The translations under genes and the position numbers were made by a program. From NCBI GenBank assembly GCA_012934845.2, contig WNNJ02001723.1:124001-188000 (forward strand): a DNA stretch of 64,000 nt. The letters run 5' to 3'. Positions 35,301 to 45,720 of the stretch are shown one piece after another. The DNA comes from Pomphorhynchus laevis (Eukaryota; Acanthocephala; Palaeacanthocephala; Echinorhynchida; Pomphorhynchidae). Positions within the stretch are counted from its first letter, which is position 1. The number at the start of each line of letters is the position of its first letter. The notes under the pieces were generated by a model. The model ran no database searches. It saw only the letters and a list, made by a program, of their open reading frames with translations, and was not told the DNA's origin.

Positions 35301-35403
35301 TGCAAGCGCAGTCGATACTGTCCCAGTTTACTACTACAAGCGACGGTAAAGAGCAATTTTAGCTATTTTGTAACTTTCTATTAAACATTTAGATAACGAT
35401 TAG
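32378..35403 (+). CDS. PDZ-domain host gene, last six exons
   Basis: Coding exons: 32378-32569, 33458-33668, 33738-33773, 33823-33889, 35275-35345 and 35393-35403. All introns have GT/AG ends and all six exon phases agree, giving ~195 residues to a TAG. The first exon is the second half of a PDZ domain (peptide-binding scaffold): VNGQSV, an EEARELL helix and the closing LTLTV strand. Its donor is GTAAGT, and it follows a 'tgcacatag' acceptor. Later exons encode a Ser/Asp-rich tail (IPIRFIDSETT, SSQGNVSRIDQITDISE, LSAIEFEAVQAQSILSQFTT). Three introns are only 47-69 bp; two are ~0.9 and 1.4 kb. The exon with the GLGF loop must lie upstream and was not found. The tail is not recognised, so the protein family is open. 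Confidence 0.65.
33890..35274 (+). other. Large intron of the PDZ gene
   Basis: Starts GTATGT and ends TTAAG. The content is AT-rich with no recognisable element or exon. Small reading frames, such as minus-strand 34111-34341, have no support. Confidence 0.5.
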
Positions 35404-35907
35404 TGGATGGATGATTTTCTGAAATAATTTATTCTTATTGAATTTTTGTTAATAATATCACAAACTTTTGATTTCCCGATATCAGGTTTCCTCATTGAAT
35501 AAATGCACACGAGAGATGAAAAATGATCCGAGCTTATGTGAAATTCGGAACTGGGTGTTCTTAATTTGAATATTAAATTTAAAAAGAACATTTAATGCAC
35601 ATCTTGTTTTATGAACATTGAATGAACATTTAAGTAACATGGTTTTTGTATTTGAACAGTCATTTTTACTCATTTTACTGGGGAGAAACAGCATTGGCTC
35701 TAATTCATTTTTCGATAAAACGTTTAATTAAATTGTGTATTGAAACGAATTTTGATATTTTCTGATAAAAAATATTAATCATAATATTATATTAATCAAT
35801 ATTAATTTAAAAATAATAAAAAAACACATTTATTCACTGATAATACAAGAAACAATGGTTACCTCAAACGGGCCCTATGAAATTCTTATATAAAATTTAA
35901 AGTTTAT
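35404..35907. other. Downstream region of the PDZ gene
   Basis: Presumed 3' UTR and spacer. No clear poly(A) signal can be chosen among the AT words, and no gene is seen. Confidence 0.35.
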
Positions 35908-36400
35908 TTATCTTGAATTTTTATCAGCTATGACAACCGGGTTGTTTATTGTAGAACGGGCATATCGTATGCACATTGATGATACTTTTGCTATCGCAAA
36001 GCCAATTCTGCGTCTTAAATAGTTGATGCAATCACTGTATAGAAATGATGAGCGAGACGCCTTTAGTTGTGCAATACGCTTTAATATTTTTGATGCAGAG
36101 GGCCCAATGCTACCGTTTGCTGCCAACACAATCGGCATAAATTTGGCTCTTTCCAGACGCTCAATCCTTTCACCGTAGTTTGCTCTTTTTCGTTGCTCGT
36201 TAAATAAAAATTTAGAAATAACAGAACCTAAGACGGAGCAAGATGATTAAAAGCAACAATGTCCAAGAAGGACCGCCCCGTAGCTACACCATCCAAACCA
36301 TTACATGAGATGTCTGAGCGTACGTTGACGTCTACCGTGGTAGTAGATGCTTCAAAAGTAACAAAATATGGTACAGCTTGAAGTGAAGGCTCGATACTTA
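35908..36400 (-). mobile_element. Retroelement C-terminal fragment (as at 27114)
   Basis: The open piece 35908-36138 (FAxANGSIGPSASKILKRIA-like, then YLRRRIGFAIAKVSSMC) parallels the C-terminal domain of the element at 27114-27521 (SSGGIGPDANKVIKLI, KNASMCLRR). Degraded upstream sequence to ~36400 matches further, including the RKRA(N/K)Y block. Confidence 0.62.
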
Positions 36401-36759
36401 CACAATAATAAACAAATAATTGTAAAGATAATAATAATTGTATGTTTTAATTTATATCACACTTGATTTAATATGCGAAATTAACTGAATCCAGATTTAC
36501 ATTTTTGAATTCGGAATAAATTGTAAATAGCATTGTTATGCCTTTATTTTCGAATACCTCTCTAATAGAAAACGTATTAAGGGCTTATTAATCCCTTTAA
36601 GCAAAAAAGATAAATTGTTTATTGTTAAAGAATGCTAAAATCATACAGAATGTTAAAAATATAATTTCAAATGCAACTGCAAAAGTCTTAATAAAATAAA
36701 TGAACAATGTTCATTTATTTTATGAGTGCATATTATTATTAAACCACTAGACCTTACAG

Positions 36760-38640
36760 ATCGTGAATTACAACATCAAGAAGACGAAAATAAAGTCAAA
36801 TCAAAGTGAAGTAGCAAAATGAGTCCAGGACAATCGATTCTGGTCCAAGTACAGAGATAACTTTGGGAGTCTATCTCTTTGCATCCGAAGTACATGGCCA
36901 AGATAGTGCAGTCTATTTTTCCGAATCAAATTAGACACGGAGATGTCGAGTGAACATCGAGAATACACTTCTGCGTTCGATACATGATCGAGTAAATTGA
37001 CTTTTGCAATTCTACGTAGACATCGTCGCTCAAAAACAGCAAGTTGATTATTTGTTGTTTTTCAGGCCAGCACTCGGATCCATACAGTAGTACTGGACGA
37101 ACAATAGACGAATATATTCGGATCTTTGTTTTAATAGATACATTATTATCACGCCAGAGGGAGTTTAGACGCGAAAAGGCGAAACCAGCCTTTATTACCC
37201 GGCTTCGAATTTCTTAGTCACATCGGCAGTCTACGGAAAACACTGATCCAAGATAGGTGAAAGATTGTATCTGTTCAATAGTTATACCATCAATAATAAC
37301 TGAGTACGGAGGAGAGCTTATGGCGAGTAGTTTACATTTCGGTAAGTTAAGGAATAACCCATATTTCTTTGCTGTCTCGTCTATGCGGGTTGCTGTACGT
37401 TGCGCATCCTCAAATGATTCTGTCAGTACGACTACATCATCCGCGTACGTCAGATCAGAAAGCAGCATATTGCTCGGATGCAGGCGTATACCTTCACTGT
37501 GCAGGTCGAGCGTTTCCCATAGGAGATGATCGATGAGAATGTTGAATAGTTCTGGTGATAGTACTCCCCACTTTCGAAAACCTGTACTGACAGGAAACGG
37601 AATTCCAATACAGCCGTATTCGCGCACGACTGACACATTATTTTCATACATTGCACCGATAAGTTCACACAGGTGTTTAGGAATGCCTAAGGTATGGAGG
37701 AGCTTCCAGATGAATAGTCGATTAACTTGGTCAAACGCCGACTCGAAATTCAAAAATAGTAATATTAACGGTTGTTGATACTCTTGACGGACATCCATCA
37801 GAACGCGAAGGGTGAATATATGATCAATGCATCCTCGATTTGGTCTAAATCCAGCTTGATTTTCTCTTGTTTGAATTTGCCGTAACGGCCTAATTCTGTT
37901 CAGAATTATGCCTTCCATGATTTTATATACTACAGGTAGGAGAGATATGGGTCAATAATTCGAGCATAATGAAGCATCCCCTTTCTTCAGTATTGGAATT
38001 ATAACTGAAGTTTGCCAGTCTATGGGAACCTGATTGTGATTTTTGTGATAAGGAAGAATATCATGAGCCGAAGAACCGCCGCTATACATTGTAACAAATC
38101 GGTCAAATATTTGACAACTTTTGGACCACCATATTTGAGAAATTCTGGATGTATTTGATCATGTCCCGCAGATTTTCCGCATTTCAGTGTATTAATTATT
38201 TGACTGACCTCAATACTTGATGGGGTTTGCCGTCGATTTCTAACACTTCTGTATGCATAGTACATACTTGGCGACTCCAGGATTTGTCATTACTACATGA
38301 GTTTGTTGAAGTGTCTGTCCTCTTGTAGAGATTTGTAAAATGAGCTCTCCAGCGTTCTAACCGTGCAGACTTTTCGAATATTTTATGTGACATATCGATA
38401 TTCCACAACCCTGTGACTCCACTCTGCTGTGTAGGTGTGTAGTATCTTCTTATGAGACCAAAGAACTTACGCGCATTACCATTGTTAGCTGCCTTTTGGG
38501 CTTGGTTTGAAAGTTTTGTCCAGTATTCCTCTTTATCATGACGTATACTGGCGCGTAATTTGCGAGTAAGAGTGGTCGTCTCTACGTTATTTCCTGCAGC
38601 CATGCTTAACTTTCTTTGTTCGGAGATCATTATAGATGTT
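36760..38640 (-). mobile_element. RTE-like LINE, RT region, broken
   Basis: Minus-strand pieces give much of a LINE ORF2. 38196-38630 is a linker with EEYWTKLSNQAQKA and RRYYTPTQ. 38020-38265 has GKSAGHDQIHPEFLKYGG. Then come IIPILKKGDASLCSNY and PISLLPVVYKI with one stop between. 37214-37918 is a 234-codon RT core with ENQAGFRPNRGC, FLNFESAFDQV, LTYADDVVVLTES and LGSVF. The C-terminal RPVLLYGSECW block lies near 37080. Motif A is altered (LNFESAF). The endonuclease half is missing. The KKGD and GFRPNRGC words suggest the RTE/CR1-type group. At least four frame breaks are present. Confidence 0.8.
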
Positions 38641-38694
38641 GCACTTACCCAATCGTTCCTACAACTTTTGTGATAAGGAAGAATATCATGAGCC

Positions 38695-39332
38695 GAAGAA
38701 CCGCCGCTATTTGCTCATAACATGTCCTGGAGATGCTCCGGTCTTAGATCCAGGCAACCTGGTCCCGAAGCTGAAAGAAAGAAGTTGACCGCGGCAATAA
38801 CGGTCTCGCGGCCTACAGATATAGACGAAATCGGATTGTTAGATCTTTTAAATGTAACAGAAAAAGTTTTATAGTGTGTGATGTTATGAATAATAATTGT
38901 ATTGTAAGTAATACGACAAACAAATGTTTTTCATTAAATATTAATAATAATTGTAACTGCAATACCGCAGGTGTAGTGTATCTAATACAATGTACATGTG
39001 GATTGCAATATATAGGAAAAACATATCAAATGTTAAAAACTATGTTTAGGCAACACATATATAATATACAGCGTAATAGTCAAACTATATTTCATAAACA
39101 TATGAGATTAATTGGACATGATACAGGATATTGTAAATTATTTATTTTAGAACATATTGTTCTAAAATAAAAGATTTTTGGATTAAAACGCTAATTCCAT
39201 GTACCCATTAAGATTGAATGACGTGGTACAAGAAATTGGCAGTAGTATAGTAAATAATAAACAACTATATTATAATAATCCGGTTTAACGCAAGACAAGA
39301 AGTCATGGTGATAAAAGGAATAAGAAAAATAG
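38695..39332 (+). repeat. PLE-B direct repeat, left copy, with GIY-YIG domain
   Basis: This ~638-bp segment is almost identical to 40438-41074. It starts with a GC-richer block (ccgccgctat, cctggagatgctccggtc). It includes an open frame (38874-39170) with a GIY-YIG endonuclease core: GVVYLIQCTCGLQYIGKT, then MFRQHIYNIQRN and HKHMRLIGHD. Together the two copies bracket a Penelope-like body, as the partial tandem ends (pLTRs) of Penelope-like elements do. Confidence 0.82.
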
Positions 39333-40437
39333 ATTTTATTATTGAAGTCCTAAATTCTAAAGATAATAATATTAATTGGAGTATTGAACATCCTGATAAC
39401 AACTCCATTAGTTTTTTGGACGTAAAGGTATTGCTAGGTAATCCAATCAGTACAACATTGTACAGGAAGGATATCCCTAACATTGTAACTTGCTGGTCAT
39501 CTCATTCACCTGTAAAATGGAAAACGTCACAGGCACGATCACTATTCCTGGAGCACACCGTATTTGCCCAAATAAACATTTACTTCTGGATGAATTAAAT
39601 AATATCTATTTTCTACCAAAACAAGCAGATTTTCCACATAATATCATTAATCGCGCATTTCATCATGCCCGTCGCATCATAAATGATCAAAGACAACGAT
39701 CTGTAATTGAAGGGAAAAAATTCATCGATGTCCCATTCATCAACCAGAATGCACATTCCTTAATGTGTAGCAATCTCGGTCTATGTAGAGATGACATATT
39801 TCCCTTCACTCGTTCACTACCTAGGCTATCCAGTATGTTTAAACTAAAACCAGAATTTGAATAGGCCGGTGTTGTCTACAATTTTCCATGCCTCCAGTGT
39901 AAGAAAAAATATGTGGACCAAACAGGAAGACCGTTAGCTATCCGTGCCAAAGAACACTCATATGGAATGAAGAGAGCATTACACGGACATTATACATTCT
40001 CTTGTGCCATTTCTCACCATATAGGAGTTAATAACCACTTAATAGACATTAACCTAATTACACCACTGAAGAAAGAAACGAACAAAACAAAAGCAAAATT
40101 ATTGAAGTCATGTATCTTGAAACGTTTAAAGATTGCATAGTATCTAACAATAAAGCAGACATCACATTAAAGCTTAGTTTAAACTTAGTTGCTAGAAATT
40201 TGTGTTTGCCACCATCAGTACATACGGACAATGGATGAACAATCAGTAGGGCGTATTTTAATTTGTTTGCACTTTCTAATTCCTTTTACTATTGTGTTTT
40301 ATTTCAAGACCCTGAAGATGACGTGACGTAGTGCTGTCGAAATATTGGATTTTTGTAATCAAATAAATATTCCTGTTTCCTCGCCTTCTTGTAACACATT
40401 TATAATATACTGTATAATAGTCAAACTATATTTGTTT
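39333..40437 (+). mobile_element. PLE-B body: RT C-terminus and second GIY-YIG domain
   Basis: Open pieces at 39305-39598, 39490-39864 and 39913-40140 give the end of a Penelope-type RT (SISFLDVKVLLG, STTLYRKDI, SSHSPVKWKT), a linker with PFTRSLPRLSSMFK, and a GIY-YIG start (YNFPCLQCKKKYVDQTGRPL) with IRAKEHSYGMKRAL. The pieces lie in different frames, so the copy is broken. A motif typical of Penelope 3' regions (CTGAAGATG...GTCGAAAT) is at 40312-40342. Confidence 0.78.
40312..40342 (+). other. Penelope 3'-region motif, weakly hammerhead-like
   Basis: CTGAAGA at 40312 and GAAA at 40339 enclose a short hairpin with GAC/GTC arms. Penelope-like elements are known to carry hammerhead ribozymes with CUGANGA and GAAA boxes. 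Here stem II does not close directly on the boxes, so activity is not implied. A similar minus-strand motif is at 61417-61441. Confidence 0.3.
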
Positions 40438-41074
40438 GAACGAACCGCCGCTACTTGCACGTAACAAGTCCTGGAGATGCTCCGGTCTTTGACCCAGGCA
40501 ACCTGGTCCCGACGCTGAAAGAAAGGAGTTGACCGCGGTAATGACGCTCCCGCGGCCTACAGATATAGACGAAATCGGATTGTTAAATCTTTTAAATGTA
40601 ACAGAAAAAGTTTTATAGTGTGTGATGTTATGAATAATAATTGTATTGTAATTAATACGACAAACAAATGTTTTTCATTAAATATTAATAATAACTGTAA
40701 CTGCAATACCGCAGGTGTAGTGTATCTAATACAATGTACATGTGGATTGCAATATATAGGAAAAACATCAAATGTTAAAAACTAGGTTTAGGCAACACAT
40801 ATATAATATACAGCGTAATAGTCAAACTATATTTCATAAACATATGAGATTAATTGGACATGATACAGGATATTGTAAATTATTTATTTTAGAACATATT
40901 GTTCTAAAATAAAAGATTTTTGGATTAAAACGCTAATTCCATGTACCCATTAAGATTGAATGACGTGGTACAAGAAATTGGCAGTAGTATAGTAAATAAT
41001 AAACAACTATATTATAATAATCCGGTTTAACGCAAGACAAGAAGTCATGGTGATAAAAGGAATAAGAAAAATAG
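40438..41074 (+). repeat. PLE-B direct repeat, right copy
   Basis: About 637 bp, nearly identical to 38695-39332 through the GIY-YIG core; similarity stops at 'ataagaaaaatag' in both copies. It is preceded at 40395-40432 by a further short repeat of its own internal sequence. Confidence 0.85.
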
Positions 41075-41213
41075 ACTTAAAAATATTAAAAAAGATAAGT
41101 ATTATATATCAAACCATAAAAAAGTTTGATATATAATACACATACAATCAACATTATAGAGGAATACTTTTCAAGATTTCAACAATTTCAACGGCAAATA
41201 ATTAAACACACAA

Positions 41214-43310
41214 TTGAATACATATGATCTCAAAAGTGTCAGCCTGTCAACAGAAGAAAAGTGTCATCTGCTCAGTTTGTCTTCGACAACTCAGTTTGAC
41301 ATCGAAAGGCTTCGTCTACAGTCACGGACCAAATGGCGGCCAATGTTCTGGATCGGGTTGTGTCCCTTCATCGGGTATAGCGCAACTTCCATGGTTGACG
41401 ACCGATCCCATGAGCGATGATGACACAGACAAATCTACAACCGCTAGTCAAGCTGACAACAACGAATATAGGCAGGCTCAGACGCTACTCGACGTTGTGG
41501 TTGAGGCACATTCAGGTCGAGTCCTTAGATACATACCTAAGGCATCTCGTATGCTTGCTACAGGCAAGGTGTCGGCAATACTCGACCAAATCGTTGCCAA
41601 CCCAGACAACATGGATGCCTGGCAGCAGTTGCTACTTTTCGCTCACAGCTGCCTTGGAGTTTCAGAGCGGGGCGGCAAACGACACCAACCGAGTCTGGCA
41701 ACTAGAGGGAACAAAGCTCTGACAGAATACTTGTCAAGTGGTCGCCAGCCGCACAAACGGCGACTCAGAAGAGGAAAAGGAAAAGAAAAAAACAACGACG
41801 GACGACCTTCAAAACCTGGCAGCGCGGGTGTCGTCGAAGATCGAAGAGGGCGGAGTGCGCGGTTAAGTTAGGCTGGCGGCCAGTGACGACTCTGTGGCTC
41901 CCTTTAACGATGAGACGATAGCAGCTCTGAGCCTACTGCATCCGCAGAGAGCAACGTCGACCAACAGTTCTTCGCAGTCGACTGAACCGGGCATACAGAC
42001 GATTAGCAACGCGCACAGCTCGCATCCTACACTTACGCTCACTGATAGAGATATTGCTGCTGCGATCAAGGCATTCACAGCATGTTCAGCAGGAGGACTT
42101 GACGATCTTCGTCCTCAACATCTTAAGGATATGACGAGTCCGCTCACAGACGCCGCTGGACAGCAGCTGATAGCTTCGCTAACGGATTTCAGCAACATGT
42201 GCCTGGCTGGTAGAGTCCCGGCAACTGTGAGGCCAGTCTTGTACGGTGGATCGTTATGTGCACTAGCAAAGAAGGGAGGAGGTGTCAGTCCTATATAAGT
42301 GGGCTTCACACTCCGCCTTCTTGTATCGAGGGCCACCTGTCGAGCTGTCAAGGACAAGGTAGTCGCGATATTGGCACCATCTCAACTTGGCTTCGGGTTT
42401 CAACACGGAGCAGAGGCAGTTGCACACGCAGCTTGCTGCTATCTAGAGAACATTGGCAGTGGCTAGGCTATGTTGAAAATCAACTTCGCAAACGCTTTCA
42501 ACACTCTGAGCCGCGATGCGATGTTGACAGTAATAGGCGGAGAGCTACCGGAGCTGTATTCATACCTGTCCAGCTGCTACTCCAGCAAATCGTTCCTACG
42601 TTTTGGCCAGTACACGTTGATATCAGACGAGGGACCATAGCAAGGCGATCCTTTCGGTCTGCTGCTCTTCTGCCTGATTGCCTTGACACTGACAAAGCGC
42701 ATAAAGTCCGAGTGCAATATCCGGTACATGGATAATGCCACGTTAGCTGGTGATGTAAACACGTTGCTCTCAAACTGGAGTATGTTGACGGCGCAAGGAA
42801 AGGAGCTGGGACTCGTCATCAATGTTGGCAAGTGTGAGCAAATTACTGACGACAACGATGTTGTGAGAAGTTTCAGGGCAGTAGCTCCAGACATCAAACA
42901 CGTCGACCCAGCATCAGCAATGTTACTTCGAGCACCAATCGGATGAGAGCAGAGCGTGGACAAGACATTGGAAATAAAGCGGCATGAATTACAACGCATG
43001 TCTAGCCGGTTATCGCTTATACGCTCACCATGCGCTGTTCCTGCTAAAATCTGTTTCGCGATACCGAAGACGATGTTTACTCTAGGCAGCGCCCTATGCT
43101 ACAGGAAGCAGCTGTTGTTTGAATACGACAACGTAATTCGGTCGTCGTTGCAGTCCGTCCTCAATATTGCGCTGTCCGATGGGGCATAGGACCAGGCATC
43201 ACTACCGGTTGCTAACGGAGGACTCGGCTCAGGAGAGCGACGGATATTGTTTCAATTCCCAATTGCCTTGCACACCGCAAAGCAATATATGCTCATTGTC
43301 CCAAAATTGA
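41214..43310 (+). mobile_element. Broken LINE-like element (PQHLKDMT / KKGGG type RT)
   Basis: A zinc-finger ORF (41224-41871) is followed by a broken reverse transcriptase. Visible blocks are SAGGLDDLRPQHLKDMT (near 42090) and SLCALAKKGGG (near 42260). Then come LGFGFQHGAEAVAHAACCY (near 42390), NFANAFNTLSRD, QGDPFGLLLFCL, and a mutated active site RYMDNATLAGD (near 42720). GLVINVGKCE and PVANGGLG close the series. This matches an invertebrate non-LTR RT lineage in order and spacing; I do not assign a clade. YLDD has become YMDN, and there are several frameshifts and stops. Its GC content is clearly higher than the surroundings. Confidence 0.75.
41224..41871 (+). CDS. LINE-like element N-terminal ORF with Cys-rich finger
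   Basis: A 215-codon open frame lies in the 5' part of the element at 41214-43310. CSVCLRQLSLTSKGF, then HGPNGG and CSGSGC, suggest a zinc-binding finger near residues 17-45. The middle part (LDVVVEAHSGRVLRYIPKASR, LATGKVSAILDQIV) is helical. The C-terminus is very basic (HKRRLRRGKGKEK). The frame then stops just before the RT part begins in another frame near 41894, so the original protein was probably longer and is now split. Confidence 0.55.
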   Translation: MISKVSACQQKKSVICSVCLRQLSLTSKGFVYSHGPNGGQCSGSGCVPSSGIAQLPWLTTDPMSDDDTDKSTTASQADNNEYRQAQTLLDVVVEAHSGRVLRYIPKASRMLATGKVSAILDQIVANPDNMDAWQQLLLFAHSCLGVSERGGKRHQPSLATRGNKALTEYLSSGRQPHKRRLRRGKGKEKNNDGRPSKPGSAGVVEDRRGRSARLS

Positions 43311-43522
43311 ATGAAAAACAGCTGAACAATCAAAATTTATATTTTATTAAAATGAAAAAAGGTTTATTCAAATTTTCAAACACTACTGTGTTCACCATCA
43401 GGAATTGTGATGAATTGAGGAATTAAATTCAACTTTTGATAAAATGTTTAAAAGCTAATGATACAATTCCTAATTACATTACGTTTAAATATGTAAAAAA
43501 TTTATTTAATAATTCTTAACCA
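43311..43522 (-). repeat. Arm of a foldback element (as at 50738)
   Basis: 'aatgaaaaacagctgaacaa' and the following ~190 bp match the arms of the inverted repeat at 50738-50998, which runs in both orientations there. Only one arm is present here. Confidence 0.7.
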
Positions 43523-43573
43523 AGCCTGAAGAGGAACTATTTTTTAGCACACTTGAAAAATAATGATTTTTAA

Positions 43574-43646
43574 AGCCCCCAGAGAGATTTGAACTCTCGA
43601 CCCCTGCTTTACAAGAGCAGTGCTCTAACCACTGAGCTATGGAGGC
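43574..43646 (-). tRNA. tRNA-Thr (anticodon UGU)
   Basis: A 73-nt cloverleaf folds on the minus strand. The acceptor stem GCCTCCA/TGGGGGC has one G-U pair and the discriminator is U. The D-arm is GCTC...GAGC. The anticodon arm is CTGCT-CTTGTAA-AGCAG with anticodon TGT, which reads ACA threonine codons. The T-arm is GAGAG-TTCAAAT-CTCTC. All stems pair fully, A and B boxes are good and there is no intron, so it looks functional. CCA is not encoded, as expected for a nuclear gene. Confidence 0.95.
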
Positions 43647-44174
43647 AATAACTAAAGCGTGTTGTTTTAAATTTAATAAAATAAAAATTACGCCTATCAT
43701 GATATTTCAGAAACTGTTGTTTACATCATCTCTCCTTAGTTTTTTATTGGGGATTTTTTCCTAGTAATATTTTCAGGAGCTATTGAACTATTGGAATAAG
43801 TTTCATCTACGTTTATAGAAGACATTAATAAATTTAATTCTTAAATAATAGGAAAAATATCAAATGAAATTATTTCAGAAAATTAGTAGTGATTTGTAAG
43901 TTAATCTTGTTGATTTTTAAATACATTTAAATGATTTTTTTAAAAGACAATGCATGCTGAAAATTGTAAATTAATAAAGGTATGAAATTTTAATGTTAAA
44001 TTTATAGAAATTCACTAGATAATATCGCACTAAAAATCCAAATTATAATTTTAAATTAGAACTTTAATTAAATTACTCAATGCACTTAATAAGATATGCG
44101 GATGTAAAAACTGCTCGAAGCTAAGAAATCAGACATTCATAAGCAGAATTGTTTTGGGCAAAATCAGACAACAT
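43647..44174. other. Intergenic, no gene seen
   Basis: AT-rich spacer upstream of the tRNA. No reading frame or repeat is supported. Confidence 0.45.
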
Positions 44175-44285
44175 GGGCAGAATGTAGAGAAACAGGGGCC
44201 GAAACCTGATAGCATAGCAGTTCTTCGTGAGGACCTCTAATCCTTATTCTGATACATAGTTTGTTATCTATTAGTCAATTCACGC
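44175..44285 (-). repeat. PLE-A terminal repeat, isolated inner part
   Basis: 'ggggccgaaacctgatagca', 'cctctaatccttattctgat' and 'ttagtcaattca' match the right terminus at 29820-29935. It breaks off abruptly. Confidence 0.8.
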
Positions 44286-44479
44286 CACTCAACTCCCCTG
44301 TCGTGCTTAAAACGCCGAATCCGATCCCATTTAAACAATTTATCTGCTTGACTTTTTCATTTTTTGTTAGTGGACTTTAAGCGTGCTGCTGGCACGCATT
44401 TGCCACGTTAAATAAATTTGTATTATTAAAATTTCTGCATCATATGGGACTTATAATCATGCATTATGAAAAATTATTA

Positions 44480-45535
44480 ATTATTTGATTAAAGAAACTC
44501 TCGTCACCTTAGTTCTTTGCCATCCGAGATGGTGATGATTTTGTAAAAATGTTACTTAATTTAGATTTGCCTTCCGAATATTGTATTGGTAACGTTGGTG
44601 TGATTTCGCTGTTTACTAACATTCCATTTAGTCAATAGATAATTACGGCTGCTGAATCTCTTGCAAATAACTGCAAAATCTTGAATTCAAATGTGATACA
44701 GTGGCAAAAACTTATACATTCGTACCTCAGAGTCACATTTATTATTTAAAGACAAGTTCTTTGAACAGGTAGATAATGTTTCTAAGGGCAGCCCCCGGCC
44801 TCACTTTAGAAGAGATTTACATTAGGAAATGGGAGGAGGATCAAGTAGCAGAGACATCCCGATTTATTATGTGGAGACGTTATGTTGATGGTGTTTTCTT
44901 CATTGCTCCAAATCCAACACTATGTGCTTATGAATTTTGTGATATCCTCAACAAGAAATATCTCTCCATTCAATGGGAGATTAAATTGGAGGAGAATGGC
45001 TGTTTTCATTTTCTCGACGTGTAACTGCTCGATATGGATAGGATCTTCACATTGGTGTCTATAGGAAACATAATGTACCAAACGTTTTCCTACCTTGCAC
45101 CTCTGCAGCCTCGACACAGTATAAGATTAGTGAATTGAGACCGCAATTTCAGCGTCGTTTGACACTATGTAATAGGGTACTTGGTTGAATATGTGAAGTA
45201 AATAACGTTGCTTCTCTCTATATATAAAAAGTGGATACCCATTTGATGTTACATTTGATGAAATACGCAAATCTGTGTTTTATAAAATCGACATCTTACA
45301 CCTGTACATGCTAGTTCATCTAGACATTTTGTATTGATACCTGGGTCTAGTAATAAAGTTGTTAAATATTTTTGTAATATACTCATTCAATTAACACGTA
45401 ATTGTAAATGCAGTATTACTGGCTACTCAAAATACAACAGTAAATTATCCGACTTAGTGCAAACAAAAAAGATACCCTCCTGGTGTAGTTTACACCATTC
45501 CTTGCTCCTCGTGTGAGAAATTATATGTTGGGCAG
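44480..45535 (+). mobile_element. PLE-B remnant: RT motifs and GIY-YIG start
   Basis: Degraded Penelope-type RT on the plus strand. VISLFTNIPF (motif A region) is near 44610. An open piece at 44776-45024 has LEEIYIRKWEEDQ, then the active site RRYVDGVFFIAPN (YVDD changed to YVDG) and CFHFLDV. A GIY-YIG start (SSCEKLYVGQ-like, degraded) is cut near 45535 by a PLE-A terminus. Confidence 0.75.
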
Positions 45536-45720
45536 ATAGCATAGCAGTTCCTCCTGATGACCTCTAATTCCTATTCTGATACAACGTCTGTTATTTATTA
45601 GTCAATTCATAAAAATTAACTTTTATTTTTAATTTCAGTTTGTAATTCATCTTGATATAAATTGTATAAAATCTTATAACAATTATTTACAAAATGATTA
45701 TTTTTATATTATGATTATAT
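45536..45720 (-). repeat. PLE-A terminal repeat
   Basis: 'agatagcatagcagttcctc', 'cctctaattcctattctgat' and 'aattgtataaaatcttataa' match the right terminus of PLE-A. It lies exactly between the PLE-B remnant and the following LINE fragment. Confidence 0.82.

Noticed and set aside
37257-37529. Plus-strand 90-codon frame over the RTE-like LINE
   Set aside because: It is antisense to the RT core with YADD.
41863-42999. Minus-strand frames across the LINE at 41.2-43.3 kb
   Set aside because: They are antisense shadows of the RT sequence, which shows motifs in the right order on the plus strand.
43506-43700. Minus-strand 64-codon frame across the tRNA
   Set aside because: It reads straight through the tRNA-Thr gene; chance.
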